In this document: piece after piece, positions 26,131-34,050 of the stretch
How positions within the stretch are numbered: the stretch's first letter is position 1
Layout: every line of letters starts with the position of its first letter
Source: Alphaproteobacteria bacterium
Lineage (GTDB): Bacteria > Pseudomonadota > Alphaproteobacteria > SHVP01
Direction of reading: 5' to 3'
Assembly (NCBI GenBank): GCA_040216735.1
Contig: JAVJOO010000001.1
Span: 1 to 64,000 of the forward strand
Length of the DNA stretch: 64,000 nt
Translations under genes and position numbers: made by a program
Notes under the pieces: model-generated
Seen by the model: the letters and a program-made list of their open reading frames with translations, nothing else
Told to the model about the DNA's origin: nothing
The model's database searches: none

Positions 26131-26646
26131 ATGCGGTTGCGGGTTATAGCAGCGGCCTGCGCAGTCTGGTTGATACACAGCAACGCCGCCCGCGCCCAAG
26201 AATGGTTCTTCGGCAGCCCCCGCGTGATCGACGGCGACACGCTGGCATTCCCGTCGACCGACACCGGCCCGATCACGGCGCATCTCGATGGCATCGATGC
26301 AGTCGAAGACAAGCAGCGTTGTGGTGCAGGCGATCGCGAAAGCGCCCCATGGAGTTGTGGCTTGACCGCGCGCCTGTATCTGATCCGCACGCTCGAACAG
26401 CGCGGGTTCTTGCGCTGCCGGATCGCCGGCGAACGTGACACCGGCGTGCCGACGGTCTATTGCCTGATGCGCGGCGGCGGCAGCTTGAGTTATGAAATGG
26501 TGAAGGAGGGGTTGGCCCTCGCCCTGCCCGACGCGGACCGCGCCCTCCAGCAAGTGGAATCGGAAGCCCGCGCCGCCCGGCGGGGGATTTGGCAGGGGCC
26601 GTTCGACGCGCCATGGGACTGGCGCCGCGACAACCCGGGATCGTGA
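26131..26646 (+). CDS. Secreted thermonuclease-like (SNase fold) protein, probably degenerate
   Basis: A 171-residue protein with an N-terminal signal peptide (AACAVWLIHSNAARAQ) and a staphylococcal-nuclease fold: PRVIDGDTLAFPS, HLDGIDAVE and the C-terminal VKEGLALAL...ARAARRGIW. The catalytic Glu equivalent is kept (DAVE), but the usual Arg in the RLxGID motif is His and the second catalytic Arg position is not apparent, so nuclease activity is doubtful. The ATG at 26131 follows a GGAG site. The MFS gene begins 30 bp downstream. Confidence 0.8.
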   Translation: MRLRVIAAACAVWLIHSNAARAQEWFFGSPRVIDGDTLAFPSTDTGPITAHLDGIDAVEDKQRCGAGDRESAPWSCGLTARLYLIRTLEQRGFLRCRIAGERDTGVPTVYCLMRGGGSLSYEMVKEGLALALPDADRALQQVESEARAARRGIWQGPFDAPWDWRRDNPGS

Positions 26647-26675
26647 TATCCGGCGGCAATGACCGAGGAACCGAC

Positions 26676-27866
26676 ATGTTGAGAAGCGTTGCCATCGTCG
26701 TCATCGCGGGGTGTTTGATCTCCGCCATTTCGTTCGGCGTTCGCGCGGGGTTCGGCCTCTTCTTGGAGCCGATGTCGGCGGACCTCGGTTGGGGCCGCGA
26801 GGTTTTCGCCCTGTCGATCGCCGTTCAGAATCTTCTGTGGGGATTGGGCCAACCCTTCGCGGGCGCCATAGCCGATCGCTATGGCTCGGGTCGCGTTCTC
26901 GCAGGCGGCGCGGTTCTCTATGCCGCCGGCGTCATGCTGATGTCGGTCTCGGCCTCGCCGGCCCACATGCATCTCACAGCGGGGGTCATGGTCGGATTGG
27001 GGATTTCGGGCGCGTCGTTCGCGGTGGTCCTCGCGGCGATCACCCGTTTGGTCCCGCCGGACAAAATCGGTTGGGCGATGGGCATCGGCACCGCCGCGGG
27101 GTCGCTCGGGCAGTTTCTTTTTGTCCCGCTAGGCCAGGCTTTTCTCGCCGCCTATGGCTGGTCGACCGCGCTGCTGCTGCTCGGTGTCGTTGCGGCCTTT
27201 ATGATCCCCTTGGCGGGTGCCCTCACCGGCAAGCCGGGCCAAATTGGCCGCGAGCAAACGCTCGGCCAAGCCCTGCGCGAAGCCGGCGGGCATCGCGGCT
27301 ACTGGTTACTGCTGTCGGGGTTCTTCGTTTGCGGCTTTCACGTCGCGTTCATTCAGGTCCACTTGCCGGCCTACATCACCGGCAGCGGTCTCGCCGCCTC
27401 CACGGCAGGCTATGGGCTTGCCGTGATCGGCTTGTTCAACATCGCCGGCGCCTATGCCGCCGGCACCTTCGCCGGACGCTTTCGCGACAAGAAGATCCTC
27501 AGCGGTATTTACCTCGCCCGCGCACTCACCATCGCCGCGTACATCCTCCTGCCGATATCGGCAGGGAGCACCTTCGTCTTCTGCGCAGTCATGGGACTTC
27601 TGTGGCTATCGACGGTCCCGCTGACCTCGTCGATCGTCGTCCACGTCTTTGGCCGCCGCTATGTAGGCACGCTGTTCGGAATCGTTTTCTTCAGCCACCA
27701 GATCGGGGCCTTCATCGGGGTTTGGCTTGGCGGACGCGTGTTCGACGCGACCGGCAGCTACATGCCGGTATGGTGGGCGGCGGTCGCGCTCGGGGCATTC
27801 GCCGCCCTGGTCAACCTCCCGATCGACGATCGCAAGCTCGGCGCCGAGGAGCCCGCCTCAGTTTAG
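26676..27866 (+). CDS. Major facilitator superfamily transporter
   Basis: A 396-residue, 12-helix membrane transporter. Helix 1 begins AIVVIAGCLISAISFGVRAG, the loop 2-3 MFS motif is recognisable as GAIADRYGSGRVL, and the two six-helix halves are separated by a hydrophilic stretch near residue 195. It resembles the MCT/oxalate-formate-antiporter-like subgroup, but the substrate is unknown. The start is preceded by GACCGAGG. The stop overlaps the end of mscS by 9 bp, convergently. Confidence 0.88.
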   Translation: MLRSVAIVVIAGCLISAISFGVRAGFGLFLEPMSADLGWGREVFALSIAVQNLLWGLGQPFAGAIADRYGSGRVLAGGAVLYAAGVMLMSVSASPAHMHLTAGVMVGLGISGASFAVVLAAITRLVPPDKIGWAMGIGTAAGSLGQFLFVPLGQAFLAAYGWSTALLLLGVVAAFMIPLAGALTGKPGQIGREQTLGQALREAGGHRGYWLLLSGFFVCGFHVAFIQVHLPAYITGSGLAASTAGYGLAVIGLFNIAGAYAAGTFAGRFRDKKILSGIYLARALTIAAYILLPISAGSTFVFCAVMGLLWLSTVPLTSSIVVHVFGRRYVGTLFGIVFFSHQIGAFIGVWLGGRVFDATGSYMPVWWAAVALGAFAALVNLPIDDRKLGAEEPASV

Positions 27867-28703
27867 GTCTGCCTCCGCCGTCAAGGCATCGCCGGCCAAC
27901 GCCAACCCGCTCGCCGGCAGGAGCGCCACGCCGGCGGTGCGGAGCGCGCGCTGGGCCGCCTGGTTCGCGGCGTAACGCACCTCGAAGTAGCGCATGCTGG
28001 GAACCCAGAACCGCAAGCCAATCACGAATCCACCGTAGGTGAAATCGTGCAGACCGACCCGAGGCGCCGGATCGGCAGCGACACCATCGACGGCGGCGAT
28101 TGCCGTAACCAACGCCTCGATCGCACGGTCGAGATCGGCACCGTCCGAGACGGCAATGCGCGTTTCGACAACGCGAACCGCTTGCGAATTGACAAGAACC
28201 TGGCCGATTACATCCTTGTTGGGAATCGTGATCCGCTCGCCGTCTTCGCCGTCTAGTAGCGTTGCGGTCAGCGAAATTTCGCGCACCACTCCGCTCACGC
28301 CTTGGACACGGATCGTGTTCCCAACCACGAAGGGCCGCGTCAGGATCAGCGCCAAACCGGCGGCATAGTTGGAGAGGACCCCTTGCAGGGCAAAGGTCGC
28401 CCCCAATGCACCTGCACCGACAAAGGCAACGATCGGCGCGAGCTCGACGCCAAGGTTCCCCATCGCAATGATGAGAACGAAAACGACGACGATAAATCGG
28501 ACGATATTGCCGATGAACCGCGACAGCGTCGGATCGATTCCACGGCCCTCGGCCAATCGGGTCACGCGTCCGCCGCCCCACCGGGCGAGACGGAGGCCGA
28601 GAACGAGGATGAGGAGCGCTCCCGCGATCTGGAAACCGTACGAAACGGCAAAATCGATGATGGTGTCGACGAAGCTGGCGACCGCCTGGACCTGTTCTTC
28701 CAC
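27858..28703 (-). CDS. mscS: Small-conductance mechanosensitive channel MscS
   Basis: Opens under membrane tension to release solutes on osmotic downshock. The 281-residue protein has three transmembrane helices, the third being the glycine/alanine-rich pore helix (FVGAGALGATFALQGVLSNYAAG), followed by the beta domain (RPFVVGNTI, IPNKDVIGQVLVNSQ). Length and order match E. coli MscS. Convergent with the MFS gene. Confidence 0.92.
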   Translation of the reverse strand: MEEQVQAVASFVDTIIDFAVSYGFQIAGALLILVLGLRLARWGGGRVTRLAEGRGIDPTLSRFIGNIVRFIVVVFVLIIAMGNLGVELAPIVAFVGAGALGATFALQGVLSNYAAGLALILTRPFVVGNTIRVQGVSGVVREISLTATLLDGEDGERITIPNKDVIGQVLVNSQAVRVVETRIAVSDGADLDRAIEALVTAIAAVDGVAADPAPRVGLHDFTYGGFVIGLRFWVPSMRYFEVRYAANQAAQRALRTAGVALLPASGLALAGDALTAEADLN

Positions 28704-28778
28704 CCTGACCCTCCTAAAGCTAATCCCGGACAGGTATCATACCGTTGCCTGGGTTGGCTAAGCGAAAGCGATGCGTAA

Positions 28779-29693
28779 ATGCCGGAATGCCCGGATATCG
28801 CCGTCTACGTCGAGTGCATCGCGCAAAAGGCAGCGCGTCAAAAACTGGCACGCGCCAGGATTGCGAACCCGTTTCTCCTACGCAGCGTCGACCCGCCGCT
28901 GAGTTCGATCGAGGGACAACGGCTAGAGATGGTAACGCACGTCGGAAAAAGACTCGTCCTCGTCTTCGCGAACGGCTCCTGCCTGATCGTTCATTTAATG
29001 ATCGCCGGTCGGCTCCATTGGAAGGAACCGAACGCCCCGTTGAAGGGGAAACACAACCTTGCCGCACTCGATTTCGAAACCGGCAGCTTGGTGATGACCG
29101 AAGCAGGCTCGAAACGGCGCGCGTCGTTCAATCTGGTCGCGGAACGGGCCGACGTCGCCGCCTTCGATCCGGGTGGCCTCGACGTAATGACCTGCACCGC
29201 CGACGCCTTTAGGGCTCGGCTTACGGCGGAAAACCATACCGTCAAACGCGCGCTAACCGACCCGCGGATCTGCAGCGGCATCGGCAACGCCTACTCGGAT
29301 GAAATCCTGCACCGCGCCCAACTATCACCGTTGTACTGGACATCGCGCCTCGACGATGCGGCGGTCCAGCGCCTGCACCGGGCGGTCCAGTCGGTCCTGA
29401 ACGAATGGACGGAACGGTTGAGGGCCGAAGCGGCGAACAACAACGGTTGGCCGCGAAAGGTGACGGCATTCCACGAGGAAATGGCGGTCCACGGACGCCA
29501 CGGTGCGCCCTGCCCGGTATGCGCCGCGCCGGTTCAACGCATTGCCTATGCCGACAACGAAACCAACTACTGCCCGACCTGCCAAACCGGCGGAAAGCTC
29601 CTCGCCGACCGTTCACTGTCCAGGCTTCTCAAGGACGATTGGCCCCGAACCCTCGAGGAATTCGAGGAACTCAAGCGCGCAGCCCGGGGTTAA
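28779..29693 (+). CDS. Fpg/Nei family DNA glycosylase
   Basis: Base-excision repair glycosylase/AP lyase. The protein starts MPECPDIAVYVE (catalytic Pro2 and Glu3), keeps the conserved Lys in VGKRLVLVF, the H2TH region CSGIGNAYSDEILHRA, and a C-terminal zinc finger CPVC...CPTC. At 304 residues it is slightly longer than MutM, and the MPECPD start and extended tail suggest a separate subfamily from canonical MutM, whose substrate preference cannot be told here. Confidence 0.9.
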   Translation: MPECPDIAVYVECIAQKAARQKLARARIANPFLLRSVDPPLSSIEGQRLEMVTHVGKRLVLVFANGSCLIVHLMIAGRLHWKEPNAPLKGKHNLAALDFETGSLVMTEAGSKRRASFNLVAERADVAAFDPGGLDVMTCTADAFRARLTAENHTVKRALTDPRICSGIGNAYSDEILHRAQLSPLYWTSRLDDAAVQRLHRAVQSVLNEWTERLRAEAANNNGWPRKVTAFHEEMAVHGRHGAPCPVCAAPVQRIAYADNETNYCPTCQTGGKLLADRSLSRLLKDDWPRTLEEFEELKRAARG

Positions 29694-29959
29694 TCTCGCA
29701 ATTGCATAAAATTTGAAGAAAATCAGGCCGTTCAGCGCCGTTGCTCTCGCGCCGAAGTTCTGCTTTCATGGTCCCACGGTCCGTCACAGCCGTGACACAC
29801 AGGGTTAGCAGAAGCCGCTGACCGACCGTCCATCAGCGAAGAATTTGTCTGACTGTAGCAACGCGCGGTTTGCCGTGACGTTGGCGAGCGTCAGTTTGGA
29901 TCAGAAGGATCCCCCGCTTCCCGTGGGGAGACCGGGCGCTTCGAACAAAAGGCTACGCT

Positions 29960-30799
29960 ATGGTTGACGGTCTGTCGGTCAATACCAATTCCAGCGCCAA
30001 CATCGCGCTGCAACAGTTGACGATCCTGAACACGAAGATTCAGTCGACTCAACTGCGCATCACCACGGGCTTGAAAGTCAGCGGCCCCAAGGACGACGCG
30101 GCGACGTTTCAGATCGCCACGCGCTTGCGCGGCGACGTGGCTGGCCTCGGTGCGGTGAAAACCGCCCTCGCCAACGGGGATTCGATCGTCTCGGTGGCGA
30201 TCTCTGCGGGCAACGCCATCGCCGACCTTCTTACCGAAATTAAAGCGAAGGCCGTGCAAGCGAATCAGTCCGGCCTCGACACCGCCTCGCGCAGCGCGCT
30301 CGACAACGATTTCCAGCAACTGCGCACCCAGATCGAGACCATTGTGTCGACGGCGGACTTCAACAACGTCAACCTGATCGACCAGAGCGCCAGTAATTTG
30401 GATGTGTTGAGCAGTGTCGACGGCAGTGTGATCAACGTTAGCGCCCAGAAACTCGACACCACGACTCTCGGGATCAACACCGCCAGTCTATCGACCAGTT
30501 CGGCGGCATCGAGCGCACTGACGGCCATTGAAACCGCGATCGACCTCGCGGCAGACAAACTAGCAGCGTTGGGAAGCTCCGCCACAGGCCTGGAAATTCA
30601 AAGCCAATTCACGACGTCTTTGATCAACCTCGTCGAAGAAGGGATCGGCAATCTCGTCGATGCCGATCTCGCCGAGGAGAGCGCCAAGCTGCAGGCACTT
30701 CAGGTGCAACAGCAGCTCAGCGTCCAGGCCCTGGCCATCGCCAACTCGGCACCGTCCCTCGTTCTGGGCCTATTTCCCATCCCCGGCGGTAGCAGCTAG
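29960..30799 (+). CDS. Short flagellin
   Basis: A 279-residue flagellin, the filament subunit exported by the flagellar type III system. The conserved N-terminal D0/D1 helix (SVNTNSSANIALQQL...LRITTGLKVSGPKDDAA) and C-terminal helix (VQQQLSVQALAIANSAP) are present with only a small middle domain. An AAAAGG site precedes the ATG. The 266 bp upstream (29694-29959) show no convincing sigma-54 or sigma-28 promoter by eye. The C-terminus carries an unusual extra tail, PIPGGSS, after the expected end, and the stop lies 5 bp from the first prophage gene. Confidence 0.92.
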   Translation: MVDGLSVNTNSSANIALQQLTILNTKIQSTQLRITTGLKVSGPKDDAATFQIATRLRGDVAGLGAVKTALANGDSIVSVAISAGNAIADLLTEIKAKAVQANQSGLDTASRSALDNDFQQLRTQIETIVSTADFNNVNLIDQSASNLDVLSSVDGSVINVSAQKLDTTTLGINTASLSTSSAASSALTAIETAIDLAADKLAALGSSATGLEIQSQFTTSLINLVEEGIGNLVDADLAEESAKLQALQVQQQLSVQALAIANSAPSLVLGLFPIPGGSS

Positions 30800-30804
30800 C
30801 GCCC

Positions 30805-31013
30805 TTAGCCGATTCTTTTCTCGGCCTTGAACCGCCCATAGACCGTGGTCACCGTTCCGAGCACGGCACCAACGGTGGCAACCGACTCGACCACCACATT
30901 CCTCTCAGCTTCGCTGACGTCGACGCCGAAAATGGCCAGCATCGCCGACCCAGTCCGGTCAGCATCGCGCCCCAAAAGGTCTTCGACAAAAATAGCGTCT
31001 TGCGTTCGTCCAT
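30805..31013 (-). pseudogene. Holin-like small membrane protein, 1-nt frameshift
   Basis: The 209-bp gene should be 210 bp. It starts MDERKTLFLSKTFWGAML with an AGGAG site 7 bp upstream, then at about 30945-30955 the reading frame must step back by one base to continue as AMLAIFGVDVSEAERN...YGRFKAEKRIG. The two halves together form a typical 69-residue phage holin-family protein (short amphipathic start, one hydrophobic segment, basic end). Unshifted, the frame runs into an unrelated 54-residue product. Sequencing error, real mutation or programmed -1 shift are all possible; mutation or error is likeliest. Confidence 0.72.
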
Positions 31014-31024
31014 ATCAATTCTCC

Positions 31025-31618
31025 TTAGTTGTACAGAAAACTGGTCTGGGGAAGACCCAAGACCAGGGTCCGTGCATCGAGATGCACGAAGGTTCGCGCC
31101 ACGCCGACCGAAAAACCGTGGCGCCATGCCGCGGCGATTAGCGCACCGCGGAACGGACCGTCCGGAACGGCGATATCGATTGCACAGGTCGCAACCGGTA
31201 GGCCGGCCTGGGCATGTCCGGATGGATAGGTCCAATGCGGGTTGTGCAGGAGATGGAGCGAGCGCGGATGCCCGCCAATCGCCCGGTTGTGCGCGGGTGA
31301 GCGGCAACAGGAGTTGACCCGCATGGGACGGCCGAAATCGCGGCGGACCTTCTCTAGGGCAGGACCGAATCCCGGCGCGAGAACGACGTCCAGAGTTTTG
31401 GGACACTGAAGCTCCGATGGATCGAAAAACCTCATGTCCCGAACGCCAAGCTTTGCGAGCAGGGCGATTGTTGCTGCCTGGCCCGTCAGGAACGCGCCGA
31501 GCAGCCAGAAAATCAGCTTGCCATTCCGCTCAATCCCGTCGGTGAGGGCACGATATCGCGCTGCGCAAGCAACGACGTGCGTCGGCAGATTATCCATTTC
31601 GCGTTCGTTGATCGTCAT
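31025..31618 (-). CDS. M15-family peptidase endolysin with N-terminal membrane segment
   Basis: A 197-residue lysis enzyme. Residues 1-60 form a helix plus transmembrane segment (LIFWLLGAFLTGQAATIALL); the rest is a Peptidase_M15_3 domain that cleaves peptidoglycan cross-bridges, with CRSPAHNRAIGG, a zinc His-x-Asp pair split by about 22 extra residues (SLHL ... CAIDIAV), and the last ligand in FVHLDAR. In related phages the membrane part and peptidase are often separate genes, so this looks like a fusion. ATGA overlap with the gene before it, and the holin-like gene follows 11 bp later. Confidence 0.82.
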   Translation of the reverse strand: MTINEREMDNLPTHVVACAARYRALTDGIERNGKLIFWLLGAFLTGQAATIALLAKLGVRDMRFFDPSELQCPKTLDVVLAPGFGPALEKVRRDFGRPMRVNSCCRSPAHNRAIGGHPRSLHLLHNPHWTYPSGHAQAGLPVATCAIDIAVPDGPFRGALIAAAWRHGFSVGVARTFVHLDARTLVLGLPQTSFLYN

Positions 31619-31953
31619 CTGACGTCGACCTCCTTGCTATGGAACAATGGTCTCTGCGGCGCTTTGGGGACGTCGACGTTCTGCCAGTCGACACCCTCGA
31701 AGACGACGCATGCAGCGCCCCCTCCCCTAACGACGACTATCGTCCACGTGGCGCCGTTGCCGGTGGCGTAGAGAATCAGTCGCCTCCCCTTCCCGTCGAC
31801 ACCGGCTGCGACCGCACGCTCGCCGTAGCGTGCGTCCAGGGTCTCCGCGATGGCGGCAAGCGGCGCGCACACCGCAGGTCCTGCGGTGGCTCCACTAGGC
31901 AAAAAAAATGCCGCCGAAACGGCGGCAACAAAGACCAACTTGCGCGGCCTCAT
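31615..31953 (-). CDS. Small secreted phage protein of lysis module
   Basis: A 112-residue protein with a cleavable signal peptide (MRPRKLVFVAAVSAAFFLPSG) and a small mature domain with two cysteines (AVCAPL, AACVVF) and WTIVVVRGGG. Proteins of this pattern sit next to endolysins in several alphaproteobacterial phages; role unknown, possibly in envelope disruption (inference from position). The ATG at 31953 is chosen because it gives the signal peptide directly. Confidence 0.65.
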   Translation of the reverse strand: MRPRKLVFVAAVSAAFFLPSGATAGPAVCAPLAAIAETLDARYGERAVAAGVDGKGRRLILYATGNGATWTIVVVRGGGAACVVFEGVDWQNVDVPKAPQRPLFHSKEVDVR

Positions 31954-31966
31954 TGGTTTGCCCCAG

Positions 31967-32383
31967 TCATAGCGGCGCCTGGCCGCGAAGAGCACGACGC
32001 CGATTGATCTTCGCAACGCCTTCGCCGCCGACAATTGCCTTGGCTTCGCCGGGGAACTTTTTCTCTATGAGTTCGAAAAGCCCTTCCACAATCCGGGCCA
32101 TTTCGCTGTCGGAAGTGGCCAGCTTGACCGCCCGGTCAGTCGCGCGATCAGTCCGCGATTTTTGGAACAGCCACTCCCGCACCCCGTCGATCCCACCGAT
32201 GGCGTACTTGCGCTGGGCGGTCGGGCTGGGGTTGAAGGCCGTCGCGTTGTTGCGCCGCGCAATTTCGGTCTGTTCGGCGGTCAGCGTCACGACACCGTCC
32301 TCGACGGTCACTGACTTGAGCCACGTCGGTGCGCCATTTGAGTCCAAGCTGTCAATGTCAGGGTGTGCTTCTAGGTGTTCCAT
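31967..32383 (-). CDS. Phage hypothetical protein downstream of tail fibre
   Basis: A 138-residue soluble protein starting MEHLEAHPDIDSLDSNG, rich in charged residues and with no recognised domain. The N-terminal third (TWLKSVTVEDGVVTLTAEQ, then RRNNATAFNPSPTAQRKYA) is compact; the C-terminal half is helical (MARIVEGLFELIEKKFPGEA). Starts 2 bp after the tail-fibre stop. A tail-fibre chaperone or assembly role would fit the position but is not shown by sequence. Confidence 0.65.
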   Translation of the reverse strand: MEHLEAHPDIDSLDSNGAPTWLKSVTVEDGVVTLTAEQTEIARRNNATAFNPSPTAQRKYAIGGIDGVREWLFQKSRTDRATDRAVKLATSDSEMARIVEGLFELIEKKFPGEAKAIVGGEGVAKINRRRALRGQAPL

Positions 32384-32385
32384 GA

Positions 32386-34017
32386 TTATCCTACCAAGTG
32401 CGCCGCTAGAGATGTTTGCCGGTTTGCGCCTGATCCCCCAGTGGTAACGTCTGCTACCTTTGCTCCACCAGATGCGTAAGCTTTGAGCAGGATCATATCG
32501 CCAGCGTCGAGCCAGCGACGCTCGGCTGCGCCCCCCATGATCCGCTCGCCTCCGGCAAAGTTCGACGTGTGGTCCCATGCGGGTAACAGCAGCGTCGTGC
32601 TGTTGACGTAGACCCATCCGGCGACGCGGGTCGTCGAGGCGTCCCACCCTTCCATGTCGAGGGACCCGCTAACGATGTACCAACCGGAAACCAGGGCGGT
32701 GATGACGCCGGTCGCAGTGTTGAGAATCAAACCGTTCTGCAAAACCACGTTGTCGAAGGGGATGGTGTAGTTCGTACTGTCGCCCGTGACATTGGCCTTC
32801 GACGCCGCCATGTAACAGTCGACACCAACCGTACCGACACCGTCTAGCCATCGCGGCCCACCCGCCCGGGCCGGAGGCCCGCGCCCAACGTCCTGGGCGG
32901 CAGTGTTCTGATAGACCTCGCCAATCGACGACAGAAGGCCGTACACACCCCGGCTGATGTAGCCGCCAACCGTGCTGGCGTTGATGCCTGCCGCGCCGTC
33001 GAGCGCAGTTTGGTCGATGTTGGTCACGGCCATGCCGTCACCGATCTTGAAGACCTTCGTAGCGCCGCCGACGATGCCCCGAATGCCGGTGCCGACGTAG
33101 GAACGATCAAGCGCACCCCACACCGGGGTTTCACTTGCTGGCATGACGCACGATACGTCTGCGTAACCGGCGATGCGATTGTGCGCCCACCACTGAATTG
33201 CATCTGGGTTGAGGTTCTTGGAGCTCGTGAAACGGCTGACTTCACCAATTGCCCCGCCAAACGGAAGTGAGCCGCTAAAGCCGTATGAGGCGTTCACGAC
33301 GCTCTCGCCGATACGGAAGGTGTTTGTCCCCGACGCCGGGTTCATCGAGCCTGTGAACGCCGCCGGGCCGTCAAAGTACCACTTGCCGCCGTCGAACGAA
33401 CCGAAGATGCCAAGATCAGGGACGATCAGCATGGTGACGTTATGCCAACCATCAGGGTCGTCGTTGAGCATCGCGACGGTGACGGGAATTGTGATTGTAG
33501 CCGTCGCCGTGCTGCCACCCGTTGCCGTAGCCGACACAACAATCCCTGACGTATGACACGAAATGTAAATGCGACTGGTATTCGAGGTCGTGTGGTGCCA
33601 GTTCAGGATGACATTGTGCGTCGCGTTGAGCGCCCCGAGCGAACAGAAGTCCACGGAAAAGCCCATGGGGTTGACGCCATTGGCAAAGTTCACCGCTACG
33701 TCTGCGTAGTTAGAAGCATCAAAGCCCGAAACCTTTTGTCTGGTTCCAGACCCTGCGGCTGATGCAATGGCCAGCCCGCCCCCGGTATGCGTGAGTGTTA
33801 CGCCCGACCCACCACGGTCTGCTGTGATGCTGTCGACGAAATGAGACGAATTACCAGCTCCGATGCGAGAAATAATTCGGTCACTGTCGATGTCGAAGCC
33901 AACGAGTTCCTGAACCTTCTGGCGGGCAGGCGTGTACCAAACACCAACACCCTCCGCCGCCCCCTCGAGAAAGAGCCCGCGCCCGTCTGTTTCTAAGACG
34001 GTTTCGGCCCCAAACAT
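32386..34017 (-). CDS. Tail fibre/receptor-binding protein with LamG-like and C1q-like domains
   Basis: A 543-residue adhesin. Residues about 90-270 read as a concanavalin A/LamG-like sandwich (DPDGWHNVTMLIV, FGSFDGGKWYF, GAIGEVSRF), and the last 130 residues have the C1q/TNF-like jelly-roll pattern (YTIPFDNVVLQNG...GWYIVSGSLDME...GDMILLKAYASG), common at the tips of receptor-binding proteins. Base composition is lower in GC than the structural genes, as often seen for recently exchanged host-range modules. It follows the tail-fibre anchor gene. Confidence 0.78.
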   Translation of the reverse strand: MFGAETVLETDGRGLFLEGAAEGVGVWYTPARQKVQELVGFDIDSDRIISRIGAGNSSHFVDSITADRGGSGVTLTHTGGGLAIASAAGSGTRQKVSGFDASNYADVAVNFANGVNPMGFSVDFCSLGALNATHNVILNWHHTTSNTSRIYISCHTSGIVVSATATGGSTATATITIPVTVAMLNDDPDGWHNVTMLIVPDLGIFGSFDGGKWYFDGPAAFTGSMNPASGTNTFRIGESVVNASYGFSGSLPFGGAIGEVSRFTSSKNLNPDAIQWWAHNRIAGYADVSCVMPASETPVWGALDRSYVGTGIRGIVGGATKVFKIGDGMAVTNIDQTALDGAAGINASTVGGYISRGVYGLLSSIGEVYQNTAAQDVGRGPPARAGGPRWLDGVGTVGVDCYMAASKANVTGDSTNYTIPFDNVVLQNGLILNTATGVITALVSGWYIVSGSLDMEGWDASTTRVAGWVYVNSTTLLLPAWDHTSNFAGGERIMGGAAERRWLDAGDMILLKAYASGGAKVADVTTGGSGANRQTSLAAHLVG

Positions 34018-34050
34018 AAGCGGCCACGAATTGTTGACTGGGCCGGAGTT

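Noticed and set aside
29694-29959. Sigma-54 or sigma-28 promoter before flagellin
   Set aside because: No TGGCAC-N5-TTGC or TAAA-N15-GCCGATAA match was found by eye.
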